Shown: positions 44,653-56,983 of the stretch, one piece after another
How the letters are laid out: each line of letters opens with the position of its first letter
How positions within the stretch are numbered: the stretch's first letter is position 1
Source of the DNA: Aporrectodea caliginosa
Taxonomy: Eukaryota > Annelida > Clitellata > Crassiclitellata > Lumbricidae
DNA length: 64,000 nt
Direction: 5' to 3'
Assembly (NCBI GenBank): GCA_020284085.1
Contig: JACEVL010000106.1
Span: forward strand, 666,170 to 730,169
The notes under the pieces: model-generated
What the model was told of the DNA's origin: nothing
The model's database searches: none
Seen by the model: the letters and a program-made list of their open reading frames with translations, nothing else
Made by a program: the position numbers and the translations under genes

Positions 44653-47600
44653 CCATGGTTATACATTACAGCGGCTGCCACAGCGGGCTGTCATTCCGCC
44701 ACAGCTGGTTAGCTACGGCTATTGGCTACATACGGTTATTGCTGGCTATTGTTACAGGCTCATCGTGCGAGCCATCGATGAGCGACGCCTGTTCACCGGC
44801 TGGGACGGCCTGCGGGCTGACTGGGCATATGCGGTTTTCTCTGGTGGCGCGGAAGCGAACGGATGGTCATCGATGCACCGACGGCCTCACACCATCACCC
44901 CCGAATAGCCTGCCGCCTGATGCTCTCTTTATGAGATCCAGCACAGAGCCTATCGACAGAGTTGTAAAGATCATCATGCAGGCCTGTCAGCAGTTCAGAA
45001 TTTTGTTGTTCATTTGACTTTGCCAACATAGAATGAGATGTGAGAAGAGATGGTTGCTTTTGCTCATGTAAACAAGAGGGTTGTTGAATATCAGATGCAT
45101 GCATGCACAGGTCGCATATGCATTGTTGCACATACGTACGCCTGTTATCTCCACCAATCATGACAATGGTCATTTCATATTGCCGACAACTTTGGTTCTG
45201 CGTTCAGTCACAGCCTGTTTATGTCGCATACGCCGTCGCAGAGCGGCGAGCGCTGGTTTGTTTCGATACCAGTACGCAAACTTTCGTGTTCGTTGTAACA
45301 CTTGCCGAGGGTCAATGCGACGAGCCGCGGCGGTGGATTGCATGGACCAGCAGATCACTTGTTGATCATCAGGCAGCAGGCGCCGGAAGCGATGAATAAT
45401 GGCAGCGCGAGCGCGCCAAACATCTGGCAATGGCAGAACAACAAGCATGGTGAGCAGACAGGCAACGCAAGTTATGCACCATAGAACACGAGCCGAAGTC
45501 GTTGCCCAGCAGGCATCGCATCGCCTGCGCGGCCCACACCTGTACATAGAGACGAGGGCATAAGGCAGTGATAAAGGTTCAGGTTGTTCTTCGCCACCTT
45601 CTGCCTGATCTGTCAACATCTTTACTTGCTCATTATCATTGCTCAGATAAATGACTTCTGAATCACCAGCCCAGACAGAAGCACGACAGAACGAGCTGAT
45701 TGTCCTCATGTACCTCCTTCCTCCTCCATTCAATTTCTCCGAGAGAGAATCAATTGAAACACCGTGGCGTCCGGTAAAAAGCCTGCTCCCGTCGCGCCGT
45801 TCTCGCCAGACGCCTGCCGAGACCCCCATTTGAGGCATAACCTCGCACTGGCTGGCGATTGTCTTCTGGCGTTCAAGCCTCGGTCACAGCCTGGCGCCGT
45901 CATCGCAATTGAATCAGTCTCAATGCCTGTTTCTTATATCGCACCAGCTGGCTGGAACAGCGAGCCTGTTTATTTCGACTTCAGCTGTCACGGACTTGTT
46001 GACGATTGCTGGTGCGAACAGAATCGAGTTCGCCCAACCGTCAGGAATGATCGACATCGCCACGCGAATGTCGCAGTGTGAAGAATTGTCGCTGATGATG
46101 CCTGAGTATTGTCTTATCACCGCCACAGCGACACAACAGGTATTAGTTTGCAGTTGTTTTAGCAGGCCAGTTCGTCGACCGACGCCAATATCAATTATAA
46201 TAAAATGGGGCGAGAGCTATTGAGCACGCTACTCTGAGAGCAGACTTACATTGTTGCAAGGAAGTACGTGTTACAGGTTCAGTGAACTTGACTTGGGGAT
46301 CACTCATAATTATTACTGTATTCATATTATTAGTAAACACCACATATCAGTTTGTTCATCAGTTTGTCAGTAATCAAAATATTTAATTATACAAAATCAG
46401 AGCGATCAATAGTTGGTTGGCATAGAATGATGGTCTGTGTCTGAACCAGTATTAAATATAATATCTCATACCATCTGACCTCCGGTTTTTTCAACAGTTC
46501 ACCTAGTTGTTGTCTTCTTCGGCGGGATCGATCTCGGGATCGTCGCCTTCGAGAACACGTATCAGTGCTTTAGAGGCGACGAACTTTGAGCCTACGTTAA
46601 CCAAAGTGAAGCAGTGGCGTATGAGTCCCTGCTCTCCCAAATCCGACCGCCTGCCTCAAGTCAGAACATGTTACCAAATCACGACCATTATTGCTCAATA
46701 GTTGTTTTGTTGTCATTCATTCAACTGCAGTCTAAACCAGTCATTTTCGTTTACCGAACGACTTTGACATTGCCGCAACGCAGCCACAAAGAATTGGTTA
46801 CATTGTTCAGGTGCCAGCCTGTCAGAAGCAACATCTTCCACCTCAAAAGCCTGAGTACTTCTCCTGCTCACTGAATACGGCACAAGCCAAAAATTTGAAC
46901 TATCCCACCAGCTGTCTCCTGATGGAGACATTATGTTCAAGGTTTGATGGTGACCAGGGTAGTTCATTGCGAACAGAGTCCGCGATCCGGCTTCCTGCCG
47001 ACATTGGTCCAGAAAGTAAAAAGCACAACAGATCAGCAAGAAGAATTTCACATGCTTGTTTTGTTATTTTTCGATTTGAAGAGCTGTCGAAAAGCATTCA
47101 CCACGAAGATAAACAGTCTACAGATTCAGTTGATCTGTACTGAATTTCGATAATATGAATGCCACAGCCGTCGGCTGCCAGCTGAGTACTGCTCTCTTCA
47201 CGACACCAGTAGTTCTTGTGTACAGCCAGTTATTAAGTCGGATTGACTGTTTCTCCTGATGTTCTGTTCTGTCGATTTCCTTCACCATGCGCGATGTATG
47301 ACTGAGCTGTGTCCGCCAGTTTGTTTCACCGCCAGTTCTGCCGTGTCAGTTCAGCGTCCGATCTGTGATGGGCAATTTGTTCACGGCTGTTTGGCTGCTA
47401 TGTGTTCCAGCTTTTCGGTTGGCTCCTCCATCGAATTATTCATCGAGCCGTGCTTGTTACTCAGATCATCTGCATTTCATAAACACAACATTTCATTGTA
47501 GGTGCACAGTCGTTTAACTTTTGGCACATTGAGCCACATTAAACGCCCAAAAAATTCGGAGGGCCAGGTAACATATTTTAAACTTTTAATAACCACTAAA

Positions 47601-47700
47601 ATGAAAAAGTTTGCTGAATTAAATTTAATTATACTTTGGCTGTAACTTGTGAAATGTATGCAATTGTGAACATGCATAACAATTTTCCCTTAATCCAGAG
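44653..47700. other. Sparsely annotated region, both strands open
   Basis: A 3-kb stretch with more balanced base composition than its surroundings, few stops and no transposon motif that I recognise. Overlapping frames exist on both strands. The longest is the minus-strand frame 45170-45838. A minus-strand frame at 46713-47051 begins with a hydrophobic MKFFLLICCAFYFL segment that could be a signal peptide. Confidence 0.4.
45170..45838 (-). CDS. Hypothetical protein, 222 residues, possible single membrane helix
   Basis: The longest frame in the region that is not clearly from a mobile element. There is an ATG near 45838 and a stop at 45170. The N-terminal half is mixed and acidic around residue 75-85 (EGGEEQPE). 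A hydrophobic stretch near residues 115-140 (VLWCITCVACLLTMLVVLPL) could cross a membrane. The C-terminal third is strongly basic (RRLLPDD, ALAALRRRMRHK). I recognise no domain. Low stop density on both strands here means it may be chance, and no splice signals decide it. Confidence 0.3.
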   Translation of the reverse strand: MPQMGVSAGVWRERRDGSRLFTGRHGVSIDSLSEKLNGGGRRYMRTISSFCRASVWAGDSEVIYLSNDNEQVKMLTDQAEGGEEQPEPLSLPYALVSMYRCGPRRRCDACWATTSARVLWCITCVACLLTMLVVLPLPDVWRARAAIIHRFRRLLPDDQQVICWSMQSTAAARRIDPRQVLQRTRKFAYWYRNKPALAALRRRMRHKQAVTERRTKVVGNMK

Positions 47701-47714
47701 TGATTGCACTGGTT

Positions 47715-48360
47715 GCATTCATTCATTCATTCATTCATTCATTCATTCATTCATTCATTCTTGGCCCTTATATAACACCCTTCAACAAACCTACTCAGGA
47801 CGTTCCCAGCCCAGCCACGACTAAAAAAATGACATGAGTGATTTATAAAATGCAGATTGGTCTGAGGTAGCAAACGCAGCTCCGATGGTAGGTCGTTCCA
47901 GATGGAGGGGCCTGCAACCGAAAAAGCTCGGTGCTGCATAGCAGCCAAGCGAGCCCGTGGAACTAAGAGTTGCCCCCGTTGTTAAGGAGCGAAGAGCCCG
48001 ACATGTTACAAGGTCGGACACTGGGCGACATTGGTCGCTCAGGTAAGATGGAGCACAGCCAAGGACGCAGCGTGAAACCAAAGCTGCAATCCGGTATGAA
48101 ATCCGTTGGGCCACAGGAAGCCAGTGCAACACATCGCGCATGTAGGCAGAGACAGAGCCAGATTAGAGGATTCGCCCAATCAGCCGAGAGCAGAACATCG
48201 ATCTAGTCGCCCCAGAATTCCAAGAGGGAAGACAACGAGGATCGAGCAACAGTGGTCAATCCGACTAGTAACGAAAGCATGCACAAGAACCACTACTAGT
48301 GTGTCGTGAGAAAGAGAGCGAGAAACCACTCTCAGCTGGCGAAGCCGATAATAACGGCTT
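47715..48360 (-). pseudogene. LINE ORF2 C-terminus with (GAAT)n tail
   Basis: The minus strand reads MRDVLHWLPVAQRISYRIAA and CAPSYLSDQCRPVSDL at about 48060-48141, and then PSIWNDLPSELRLL in another frame at 47880-47920. These are typical L2/CR1 C-terminal blocks. The 3' tail is (ATTC)n on the plus strand at 47718-47760. Upstream remnants reach about 48360. Confidence 0.82.
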
Positions 48361-48594
48361 TCGAGAGACTAAGTTCACATTCGTATTATCGAGTTCAATT
48401 TTAGATCAGCTAACTGAGATCTGTACTTAGATTTGTTTATCTTCGTAGTTGAAAATGCTTTTTCACAGATGTAGGCTAAGTGGATGCGAATAATACAAAT
48501 CGGAATAGCAAGTAAGAAAGCAGCATGAGGAATTCTTCTTGCGGTCTATTATTTTATTACTTTTTACTTTCTGAGGAATTGTGTGGACCAGATA

Positions 48595-48669
48595 AAATGT
48601 GTTGGCGGGCCGGATAAAAAGTGTTGGCGGGCCGGATCTGGCCTGCGGGCCGTAGTTTGCCCACCCCTG
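48595..48669. mobile_element. One end of a hAT-type element
   Basis: GGCCTGCGGGCCGTAGTTTG then CCCACCCCTG is the inverted end of a CAGGGGTGGG hAT/Charlie-like MITE. GTGTTGGCGGGCCGGAT is tandemly duplicated beside it. I could not find the partner end or the matching 8-bp duplication of TCTACACC. Confidence 0.6.
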
Positions 48670-49250
48670 GTCTACACCATGTAAACCTTGGAGCATAATA
48701 TGCTCCATCCAAGAAATAGGGGAGACAGCATTGAGAAATTAAGGGATAGTTCAAATTTTTTAATGTTGTACCATGGTAGTGGGCAGGAGGGGGAAGTTGC
48801 TCCATTGACTTTGGGGTGGGGGGATAGACGCCTCTGATGAAGGCAACGCACCGATGAGATTAATAATGTAACTCCCGAATAACCACGTAAAGGCTGCGTT
48901 ACACTTGCGCTGTGTCAAATCAAGTCCGTTCGAGCGAGGTCGTGAGAGCCAATTTGGTTTAGATTTGCAGTTCAAGTTAAGATTAGTGAACTAGTAAACA
49001 AGCTTATTGAACCAGATGTAGAGTCGTGATTAAGCAGGGATGGGCAAATTACTCTGAAAATTGTAATTGAATTACAAATTACTTTTGAAGTGTAATTTCA
49101 AATTGGGGGGGGACATGAATTGAATTAAAACTTAACAAATTTCGCAATTTCAAGGGCTGTGATTTACAGTGAAAAACTACGAGGGTCGGAGGGGACAGAA
49201 GGGCTTAAGTCCCTCCCCATGATTTACGCCACTGCTTTCGCTGGATTGTA
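48670..49250. other. No recognisable gene
   Basis: Short frames only. A few words resemble repeat debris. Confidence 0.45.
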
Positions 49251-49254
49251 AACG

Positions 49255-49465
49255 TAAACTCCAAAGTTTCTAAATCGCTACTCTAAAAATAAACGCAGGG
49301 CACCAACTTATTCACGAGCGCTGTTCGTCTCAGAGGCGTTGTCCAGGATCGGTGTCCAATGGACGTCCGGTTACCAGAAAGAGGAGACGTAGCAGCTTCT
49401 AAGGTGGATTTTGTTGAGGAAAAGAAGGCCGAGGATCGGATGAATTATGGCGGGGATTGATATCA
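49255..49465 (-). mobile_element. LINE 3' fragment
   Basis: Shares GCAGGGCACCA-CTTATTCACGAGCGCTG and GAGG-GTTGTCCA with 43310-43370, so it is a second copy of that LINE 3' end. Confidence 0.55.
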
Positions 49466-49469
49466 ACGA

Positions 49470-50277
49470 GTACTGGTTCCGGATCACAGTTGTCATTTTC
49501 TGTTATTGGGTTTCATGTAGCCTACAGCTGTTAGTCATCTGATTTTTTATTATAATTAAATATTTTCAGTTACTGACAAACTGATTGGGCTTAGGCCTAT
49601 GTGCTTGGTAAGTTATTTAGTTGTTTTACCTAATAAATATGCCAGATTACAATTACAATATAGGCCTATTATTTTATGAGTGATCCTAGAGTTAAGAGTT
49701 CCCTTAGGCCTACCTAATACTGTACATTACTTCCTTGCAACCTTAATTAGCAAGTCTCTTCTCAGAATTGGCATTGTAATTAAGCTCTCATACATTTATT
49801 TTTATTGTTTAATATAGCTCTGTTAATAATAGTAGTAGGCAATTCCGCGTTTACTGTTACTATTATTATAATTATTATTAGTATTAGCGTCAGTCGTTGA
49901 GGCTAGTAATAGGCCTACTAAACAAACTTCTGTAGGCCTAAGCCTATCCTGTTAAGATAATATTCGCTGTAAGCGGGCGATAGAAAAGACAGCAATACTC
50001 GAAATCTGCGCATCAAGTCCAAGCGATAGTGGCGCCACACTGCGACGCATTTGGTTCCGCGTCTAACTACACCGAACGCCAGATGTGGCGTCAGTCTCGC
50101 GATCATTTCCTATTGGAGGATTGGGCGAACCATTTCTGTTCGCTGCTTCGCTAATCGATAATAAGTCCACGGTAATAGAAGTCAAATAAACGAGGCTCTT
50201 CAACGAAAACGTTTCCGAGTTAACGAGTGCGATATAAAATTAAGGCATTGGGAGCAATCGAGGCTCTGGTTCAATTG
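49470..50277. other. No recognisable gene; cluster of TAGGCCTA palindromes
   Basis: Five TAGGCCTA octamers lie between about 49590 and 49940. Otherwise AT-rich with short frames. Confidence 0.5.
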
Positions 50278-50464
50278 CAGTGGCGGCGCCAGACATTTTT
50301 TGTAACCAGGGCAAGACCAGGGCAATCATACAAGTAACTAGTGCAGGGACGGTTTATCAAATAAATTCTCGGCAGGGCAAAAATTCTGGCAGGGCAACGA
50401 CCAGGGCAAAGGCTTTTTTACCAGGGCATTTGCCCTTGCTTGCCCTGGTGTAGTGCCGACACTG
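50278..50464. mobile_element. hAT-type MITE, 187 bp, 8-bp target duplication
   Basis: Starts CAGTGGCGGCGCCAG, ends GTAGTGCCGACACTG. It is flanked by TTCAATTG at 50270-50277 and 50465-50472. CCAGGGCAA words repeat inside. It shares its start with the 1.6-kb element at 29902. Confidence 0.92.
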
Positions 50465-50474
50465 TTCAATTGGT

Positions 50475-51930
50475 GAGATTCTCTCTCAGGAAATGGAGAT
50501 TGGATGGAGAAGGAGAAGGAGAGGGTACATAGGGACATCTATCTTCATTCTATGTGCACTTCTGTCACAAACGGGTGAGTTCAGAGGTCATTTTATCTAC
50601 AAGGTATGGTAAGTAACAAGCAAGTAAGTAAAGATATGGTAGCAGGTCAGGTAAGGAGAAGGTAAGCGTGAGAACAGCTTATCTGACCAATATCTATACC
50701 TGAACCTTACATATTGTTAACTTACATCACTTTTGCCTTATGCCTCGTCATAACTTATCTTATTATAGCTAACCTTACAGGTAACTAGATTTACTTTGCT
50801 TTAGGCTACCGTACTTTACATTACATTACGGTACCTTATAGGCTTAACTGACTTCAGCTCGTGTTTTACCATAGGTTACTTACCATAACTTACCTCGTTA
50901 CCTTATCCTACCATACCTCACCATACTTATCTTATTTAAGTAGGCTACCACCGTACCAGATGTTTGCCTTGCCTTCCTTCCTCTTGCCTTTTACACTATT
51001 ATTCATCCTTCCAACGCCTGCCGTTCTCCTCTGCCCTTGCTCTCTGTGTCAACGAGATAGGGACAGTCTGCTAGTCCCATACAATCCACCACCGCGACAT
51101 TCGTCACCACATTTGACCCCTCGGAAATTTAGAAATTAGACACAACACGAATTATTACAGAAGTTTATTTTTCAAGTAAAAATATAGAAATAAAGTAAGT
51201 AAGTAAGTAAGTATATCCTTTATTGAGCCAATTGCTAACCGCACTTTGGTGTACATTATGAAGTATATAATCACGACATAAGACATAACTCGTACAATTT
51301 TAATGACTTGAAACACTGAAAAATGTCTAGAACTCAAAGTTGTCGGCAATATCTAGAAATATTCTACATTGTCATGATTGGTGGAATTGTAGGCATGCAT
51401 GCATGTATTTATGTATGTATGTATGTATGCATATGTGCATTTACATGTGCATGCATGTATGCATCTGACTATTTATATAGCCCTCTTGTTTCACATAGGC
51501 CTAGGCTGTATCATATTTCTCACATCTCATTCTATGTTAACAAAAGTCAAATGTGGAATGGAACAAACAAGAAATTCTGAACTTCCTGTTTGCTGCCTGA
51601 CCAAAGATACCATATTCGTCACTTTATTACCCACAACTTTTTCTGTCTATTAAGAGCTCCTATTACTTGGATCTTTTCATAAAGAGAAATAACTTGGGGC
51701 TAAATTTCATAGAGGGCGAAATCAGAGCAGCGAATATTCCGGGGGTGATTTGTGTGGGGCTAAACATCCACAAATCCCGTTCTGCAACATCGATGACCCA
51801 TACTAAATCCGTTCCTTCCTTTTATACCACCAGAGGCCACTTATGCCCCGAATGATAGACATCATCCACCAAACCATCCCACCAGATTGACAAACGTCGC
51901 TTTCTATCCCACATCATTAGCTCACACATT
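50475..51930. other. No recognisable gene; retroelement tail at 51190
   Basis: TACCTTAC/ACTTACC-rich low complexity at 50600-50950. (AAGT)n followed by CCTTTATTGAGCCAATTGC at 51190-51260 is a minus-strand retroelement 3' end also seen at 38990. (TATG)n words lie at 51395-51470. Confidence 0.5.
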
Positions 51931-51933
51931 AGG

Positions 51934-51936
<3 letters not shown>

Positions 51937-51986
<50 letters not shown>

Positions 51987-52001
51987 ATATATATGTATAT
52001 A

Positions 52002-52035
<34 letters not shown>
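51937..52035. repeat. (TA)n microsatellite
   Basis: TA dinucleotides with occasional GTA interruptions. Confidence 0.95.
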
Positions 52036-52036
<1 letters not shown>

Positions 52037-52437
52037 CCTACGAGTACACAATGATGTAAGGGTGACCCTACTAGTCGGGACTTGTTCCCTTTAGGGTTCT
52101 CTAGGCCTATCCCCATTGTTTTCCTACTATCATACTGTAATTTTAGATGATTGTATGCTTTGCTTCTGTTGGCAACAATAAAATTTATGGTTATGGTTTT
52201 ATGGTTATATAAATTATACAGATAGCCTATATATAAATTATATATATATAATTGTAGATGCATAATATTTAACAAATCGCTAGTTGCTATCTATCCATAC
52301 ATACAATACATTATATATAGACATATACGGAGATATCGCTCAGGTACATTATTGTTATATATATATGCATGACTTGCGTATGCATAATGCATAAAGTGAG
52401 TATACATAAAAGATTAAGCGTGTTTTTCTCTCCAGTT
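52034..52437. repeat. Right arm of the widely spaced inverted repeat
   Basis: Reverse complement of 44306-44652, with one extra block of about 50 bp near 52055-52110. AGCAAAGCATACAATCATCT (left) and AGATGATTGTATGCTTTGC (right) are among the matching words. A (GGAT)n tract lies outside it. Confidence 0.82.
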
Positions 52438-52521
52438 GTCATCCCATATTTTCTCTACTTATAAGTCAGGACGGTGAACGAGACACAGACAGACAGACAG
52501 ATAGACAGACAGACAGTATAG

Positions 52522-52645
52522 ATAGATGGATGGATGGATGGATGGATGGATGGATGGATGGATGGATGGATGGATGGATGGATGGATGGATGGATGGATG
52601 GATGGATGGATGGATGGATGGATGGATGGATGGATGGATGGATAG
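52522..52645. repeat. (GGAT)n microsatellite
   Basis: About 30 GGAT units. His-Pro-Ser-Ile frames on the minus strand are artefacts. Confidence 0.97.
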
Positions 52646-53068
52646 ATAAATAGTTAGATAAATAGATAGATAAATACATTGCTATGCCTGGATAGATAGA
52701 TGGACGCAGACAACCAGGCGGTATAGACGCACAGAAAGACAGACAGGCATAGGGGCGAATGGAGACGGACAGAGAGACAGCTAGAGGGACAGACAAGCAT
52801 ACAGACATTCCTTTGCATAGACTCATTGGGCCATTCACTCGGAATTTCTGCTTTTAGCGCTTATGTTACCAAGGCTGCGGTTGCCATGGCAGCGTTAAGC
52901 CGTTGCTGCCACCTGTCGACGAACGGAGACAATGGCAGTAAAGAGCTTTGAGCCGTCCATCCCGTATTTTATGGTCGCTTTTGTTAGAAAATCAACAAAG
53001 ACGGCATTCAGCAAATATGCTGTTGTTACGCTCAGTCAGTCATATATATAAATTATATATATATACTA

Positions 53069-55044
53069 GGGTGCCACTCAACGTAATGTAAAAAAATTGA
53101 CTTCAGAATTTTCAAGGTCCCACCCCCTCATTTTGTTCTCTTTATAATGCATAGTAAGTGTGCTAAGTTTCATTAAGAAATATTAATATTTACTGGTAGC
53201 TCAATGTGCTCATATTTTTAATATTATGGTATGCACGTTTGTTGCGATTAAATGTATTTTTTATTCAAAGTTTTCTCCACCAGAGTAAATTAAATCCTGA
53301 GTGAGTAACTCAGTATTGTTGTAATGTTCCTGTTCACCAGTGACAGTGTTCTTGTTCATATTCTTTTCTGCTATATACTCATTATTGAGCTGCATACTGA
53401 TTTCGTTATTATTTGGAATAAATATAATCAATCATAGTACTGTTAATGTGTGTCTGTGCTTGTAGTGCAGCATAGTTATTACTTAAATTGTGCATCACTC
53501 TAGTCTTCACTGAGAACCACGGGTGACTCATTATAATGTAACTTTGATTATTCATTTGCTATTTAGTTCATGAGTGAGTGATGATAGGGGTTTTGGCTTT
53601 GATTGGGAATATTAGCAACAGCCAGTAACTCAGGAGTTCATGCCGGTGCCAGTGTACTTTTGGAAGAAAAGTTGGGCAATGATCTGGTCAGCTTAGCTAG
53701 CAGGCATCACTTCATGGAACTAATGGTAGTCAAAGTGTTTGATACATTGAGAGGACCAATAATTAGTGGACCAAACATCCAGTTGTTTCAGAGATTTGGT
53801 GAGTAGTGGGGCTCAATTGACCGATCAGACTACACACGTGTTTTGAAGGTAGATTCCATCGCATCGGCTCTAGATCTAGTTCGGGATGACCTCATACAGT
53901 TCATTCAGTGCTCAGGACCTTACAGAGTTTCAGTTAAGGGACGATTACCGAGAGCTTCTGCAACTATTTCTCGGAGCAGAGTCCGAGTCAGGCAGTGTGA
54001 GTGTTCATAGTCACCCTGACCCTTCCACTCCGCTAGGTGGATGTTGTAGCTGATATACAGTTTGAAAATTTTCCTTTTTCGCTCCCAATTCCGTCTGACT
54101 GCACGTGAACTGTCAGCTTTCGGTCACTTCGACACATTCGTACAGAAGGTCTATCTGAAGGTCTGGCTTACATGTGCATGTGCTTTGTCTGCTCCAAGGA
54201 ATGATCTTCAGTTACTCTGTGAGTTAGACAGCTACAAGAAGCCACACGATGCTGTTGCTAAAGCTGTCATAAAGTCACTGGTCACTTATGGCATGTGAGT
54301 GAAATTCTGGTCGGTCTTGCCTTCTTTGACTCTGAAGTTTCTGCAGAGGTGAAGTCTGTCATGGTTGCAGCGATAGACGTCAAAACAACACTGTTACAAC
54401 AGATTATCCTCAATGCATTGCCTTCACTACAACACTTCATCAGAAGCAGCTGTCTGACTTTGTGTGGTAACTTAACAGGTAACTTTTCACAGCATTGGAT
54501 ATACCACAACATTTCCTATCCTACAATCTAGATACATGGGACAGTGACAACGACTACATTGTTGCCCAGCAGAAAGTTAGAAGTCTGAAAGTTGTCAATG
54601 AAACAGAGCTTTGATCCAGAGTTTCAATGGAGTCCTAACAAATCAGGAGGGACAGAAACAGTTCCTGCTGCAAGTCATAGAGAAACACTGACATGACTTT
54701 CTAAATCCAAACAAGTTCACATTTACTACAGCTAGTGCAGCAGCAGCAACATCAGCATCCGCAGAGACAAATGATTAACATTTCTGACACTTTCTGTCAT
54801 TGCTTGTGTGAAACTTTGCGAGCATTTTGACAAGATTCCGAGTCTTCTGACTTCTGGTGTTGAAATTGACATTGTACGGCAATATCGGAAAAATGTCACA
54901 TACTGTAAAACTTCATCAGTGTTGAGCTACCAGTAAATATTATTAGAATGCATCAAAATTTTGTGAGCATATCTATTTTAACATTAGGAACACATTTGGT
55001 GGGTGGGAAGATGAAAAATAAAAAAATATTTTTGAGTGGCACCC
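53069..55044 (+). mobile_element. TA-flanked transposon with GGGTGCCACTCAA ends carrying an orphan protein
   Basis: GGGTGCCACTCAA at the left and TTGAGTGGCACCC at the right are perfect inverses, flanked by TA at 53067-53068 and 55045-55046 within (TA)n tracts. The 1976-bp interior carries the plus-strand relic described separately. A conserved multicopy protein inside inverted ends with a TA target argues that the protein is the transposase or an accessory of this element type. Confidence 0.78.
53590..54735 (+). pseudogene. Relic of a conserved uncharacterised metazoan multicopy protein
   Basis: Plus-strand blocks in shifted frames: SGVHAGASVLLEEKLGNDLV then LASRHHFMELMVVKVFDTL and GPNIQLFQRFGE (53620-53805). 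The next are IFLFRSQFRLTARELSAFGH and KVWLTCACALSAPRNDLQLL (54064-54230), VGLAFFDSEVSAEVKSVMVA (54305-54370), and a Lys-Val-Val-Asn-Glu remnant near 54590. The SRHH--E block, the AP-NDLQLL block and LVGLAFFD-VS appear in this order in many uncharacterised invertebrate proteins, as I recall them. There is no catalytic assignment. This copy has several frameshifts and stops. Confidence 0.65.
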
Positions 55045-55046
55045 TA

Positions 55047-55099
<53 letters not shown>

Positions 55100-55100
55100 G
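55047..55100. repeat. (TA)n microsatellite
   Basis: TA dinucleotide tract beside the right end of the element at 53069. Confidence 0.95.
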
Positions 55101-55182
55101 TCTGCATGCATATATGTGCATATAATAATTATATACCTAAGGCTTTGAATTGCACCTTTAAAGAACCATGGCGTGATATATA

Positions 55183-56983
55183 GGGTGATTTAGGAAAAAG
55201 CGAGCCTGCAGATAAAGCGAGCCACAACTACTGTTGTGCATGTAGAATTTTATTTTTGCAAGATACGGTAAATATTATTGTTGAACTAAAATGAGTTATT
55301 ATACGGTAACTCGTTTCTATTATATTCGCTAGGTTGTCGCTTCAATATTTTTAATAAAAGTTCGTGGTTTAAAGTGACCCACGATTTAAGTCTTCTTTCT
55401 TGTAACTTGACTTTTAAACTGAGAAACCTTAAAAGTTCCCGTACATCTTTAAATCAAAGAACCAGCTTACCAAATAATTTTTCTTAAATAGCTTTTATTA
55501 TTGTCTAAATGACGAGCGTTTCTGATTGATGCTTGAACGATATTTGAAGAAATTACCGTTAGTGAAGCATGTGGCTCGGTTTATATCACGCTGTAGATTA
55601 ACCGAGCCTCTTCGCATAAGATAATCCGAGCCATTGGCTCGGTTTTTATATAGCTTAATTTCATCATAATTTCTCATTGGTTTGGTTTTAACAGTATATA
55701 AAATAGAGTTAGATTCTATTCACATATTTACCAAATTGAATTTTTATAAATGATACTTCAGAATAGCATTCGTGTTTTTGCATTAATTACCAAGGCACTG
55801 CTCCCACTGGCTGCAACCGCTTGATCGTGGTGTATGTTCTAGTTTTAAAGGGCTTGGTATGAAGAAATGAGAATGTTTACACGCACTGCTACTGGTGGTT
55901 GGCCCTAAGCTCAACAGAGATTTTTCAGGATTTTCAATCCATCTTGGAAGAATGCGTTCACAATAGAAAACTGCCAAGGAGCATTTCGTGGCTCTGAATA
56001 TTTCTTTTTCAACCATCAGCGGTACCAGAACGGCATATCTTCCTAGCAGTAGCCTATAACTGAAAGAAGTAGGCCTATGTCCATAATTTCTAATATCCTA
56101 AGTAGGTGTGCATGAAGTGACTGTGCTGACCTATACCTGCTATAGCCTAGCTGCTGTCCATTTAGAACAATAATATTATTAATTCCATCCACAAGTACAT
56201 CAGGTGACAGTGTTTTGAGATTTGCACCATTACTGCCAGTTACTCACGGAGAAAGATCACTTATTAAAATACCACACGTTAATCCGCCTTCCTATGAACT
56301 TACAAGTTAGACACCTTGAAGCACATAGGCTATCTAACAAAATGAAACCACAGATATCAGGAAAGGAAAAAGCATAAAAAGAAAGCCTTTGCATAATACA
56401 GAGCAATTTGTCAAGAAAACACATAAGAAAAAGAAAAGCAAAAAGAAAATGCAGGTAGCAGGGCGTAAAGATGCCGATACCAGTAAATCTTTGGATACTT
56501 GTTCTGATAATGCACCATATGTGCTTTCTGTCAGTGCGTTTATGGGGACATTTCAGACCCACTAAATGAAGATCACTGGGAAATGTGTGTAAACTGCAAC
56601 AAATGGTACCATCACATATGTGCTCTGGTTCATTTTGTTATGACAATAATTGCATCTAATCAATGCACAAAAGACGTTTAGGCCTAAAATTGTCAAAGGC
56701 CGCTACTGTTTATACGTATTCTGGTAAAGCGAGCCTCTTGGCTCGCTCTATCTAAACTTATGGCTCGCTAAACCTGATTGCTCTGGTAAAGCGAGCCCAT
56801 TCACCTGTGCTAGATAGGACAGTTCTGGCTCGGTTTGTATTATATTTGGCTCGGTTTTTCTTAGTTGGTTAGCTGCAGTGATGAAGTAAGACGGGAACTG
56901 CAAAAAAATTTGACACACAGGCCAAGTAACCAGAGATTTTGGCCTGACTTTATGGTATTGGCTCGGTTTTGCCGAAACGACCC
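55183..56983 (+). mobile_element. TA-flanked pogo-like element with GGGTGATTTAGG ends
   Basis: Left end GGGTGATTTAGGAAAAAGCG. The right end is GCCGAAACGACCC, whose inverse GGGTCGTTTCGGCAAAACCG aligns with it. TA flanks both. GAGCC or GGCTCG words recur at both ends. The interior includes a plus-strand remnant with a PHD-like finger, matching the C-terminus of pogo-type transposases. The catalytic DDE region is missing. Confidence 0.7.
56340..56681 (+). pseudogene. C-terminal basic region and PHD-like finger of a pogo-type transposase
   Basis: A lysine-rich stretch (FVKKTHKKKKSKKKMQ, about 56408-56455) is followed in another frame by ICAFCQCVYGDISDPLNEDH, then WEMCVNCNKWYHHICALV and a stop at 56679-56681. 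The CxxC, CxxC and HxxC spacing and the W-----C---CNKWYH block match PHD-like fingers at the ends of pogo/Tigger-like transposases. A frameshift separates the two parts. Confidence 0.68.

Noticed and set aside
52455..52838. His-Pro-Ser-Ile repeat protein
   Set aside because: Translation of the (GGAT)n tract and adjoining CAGA repeats.
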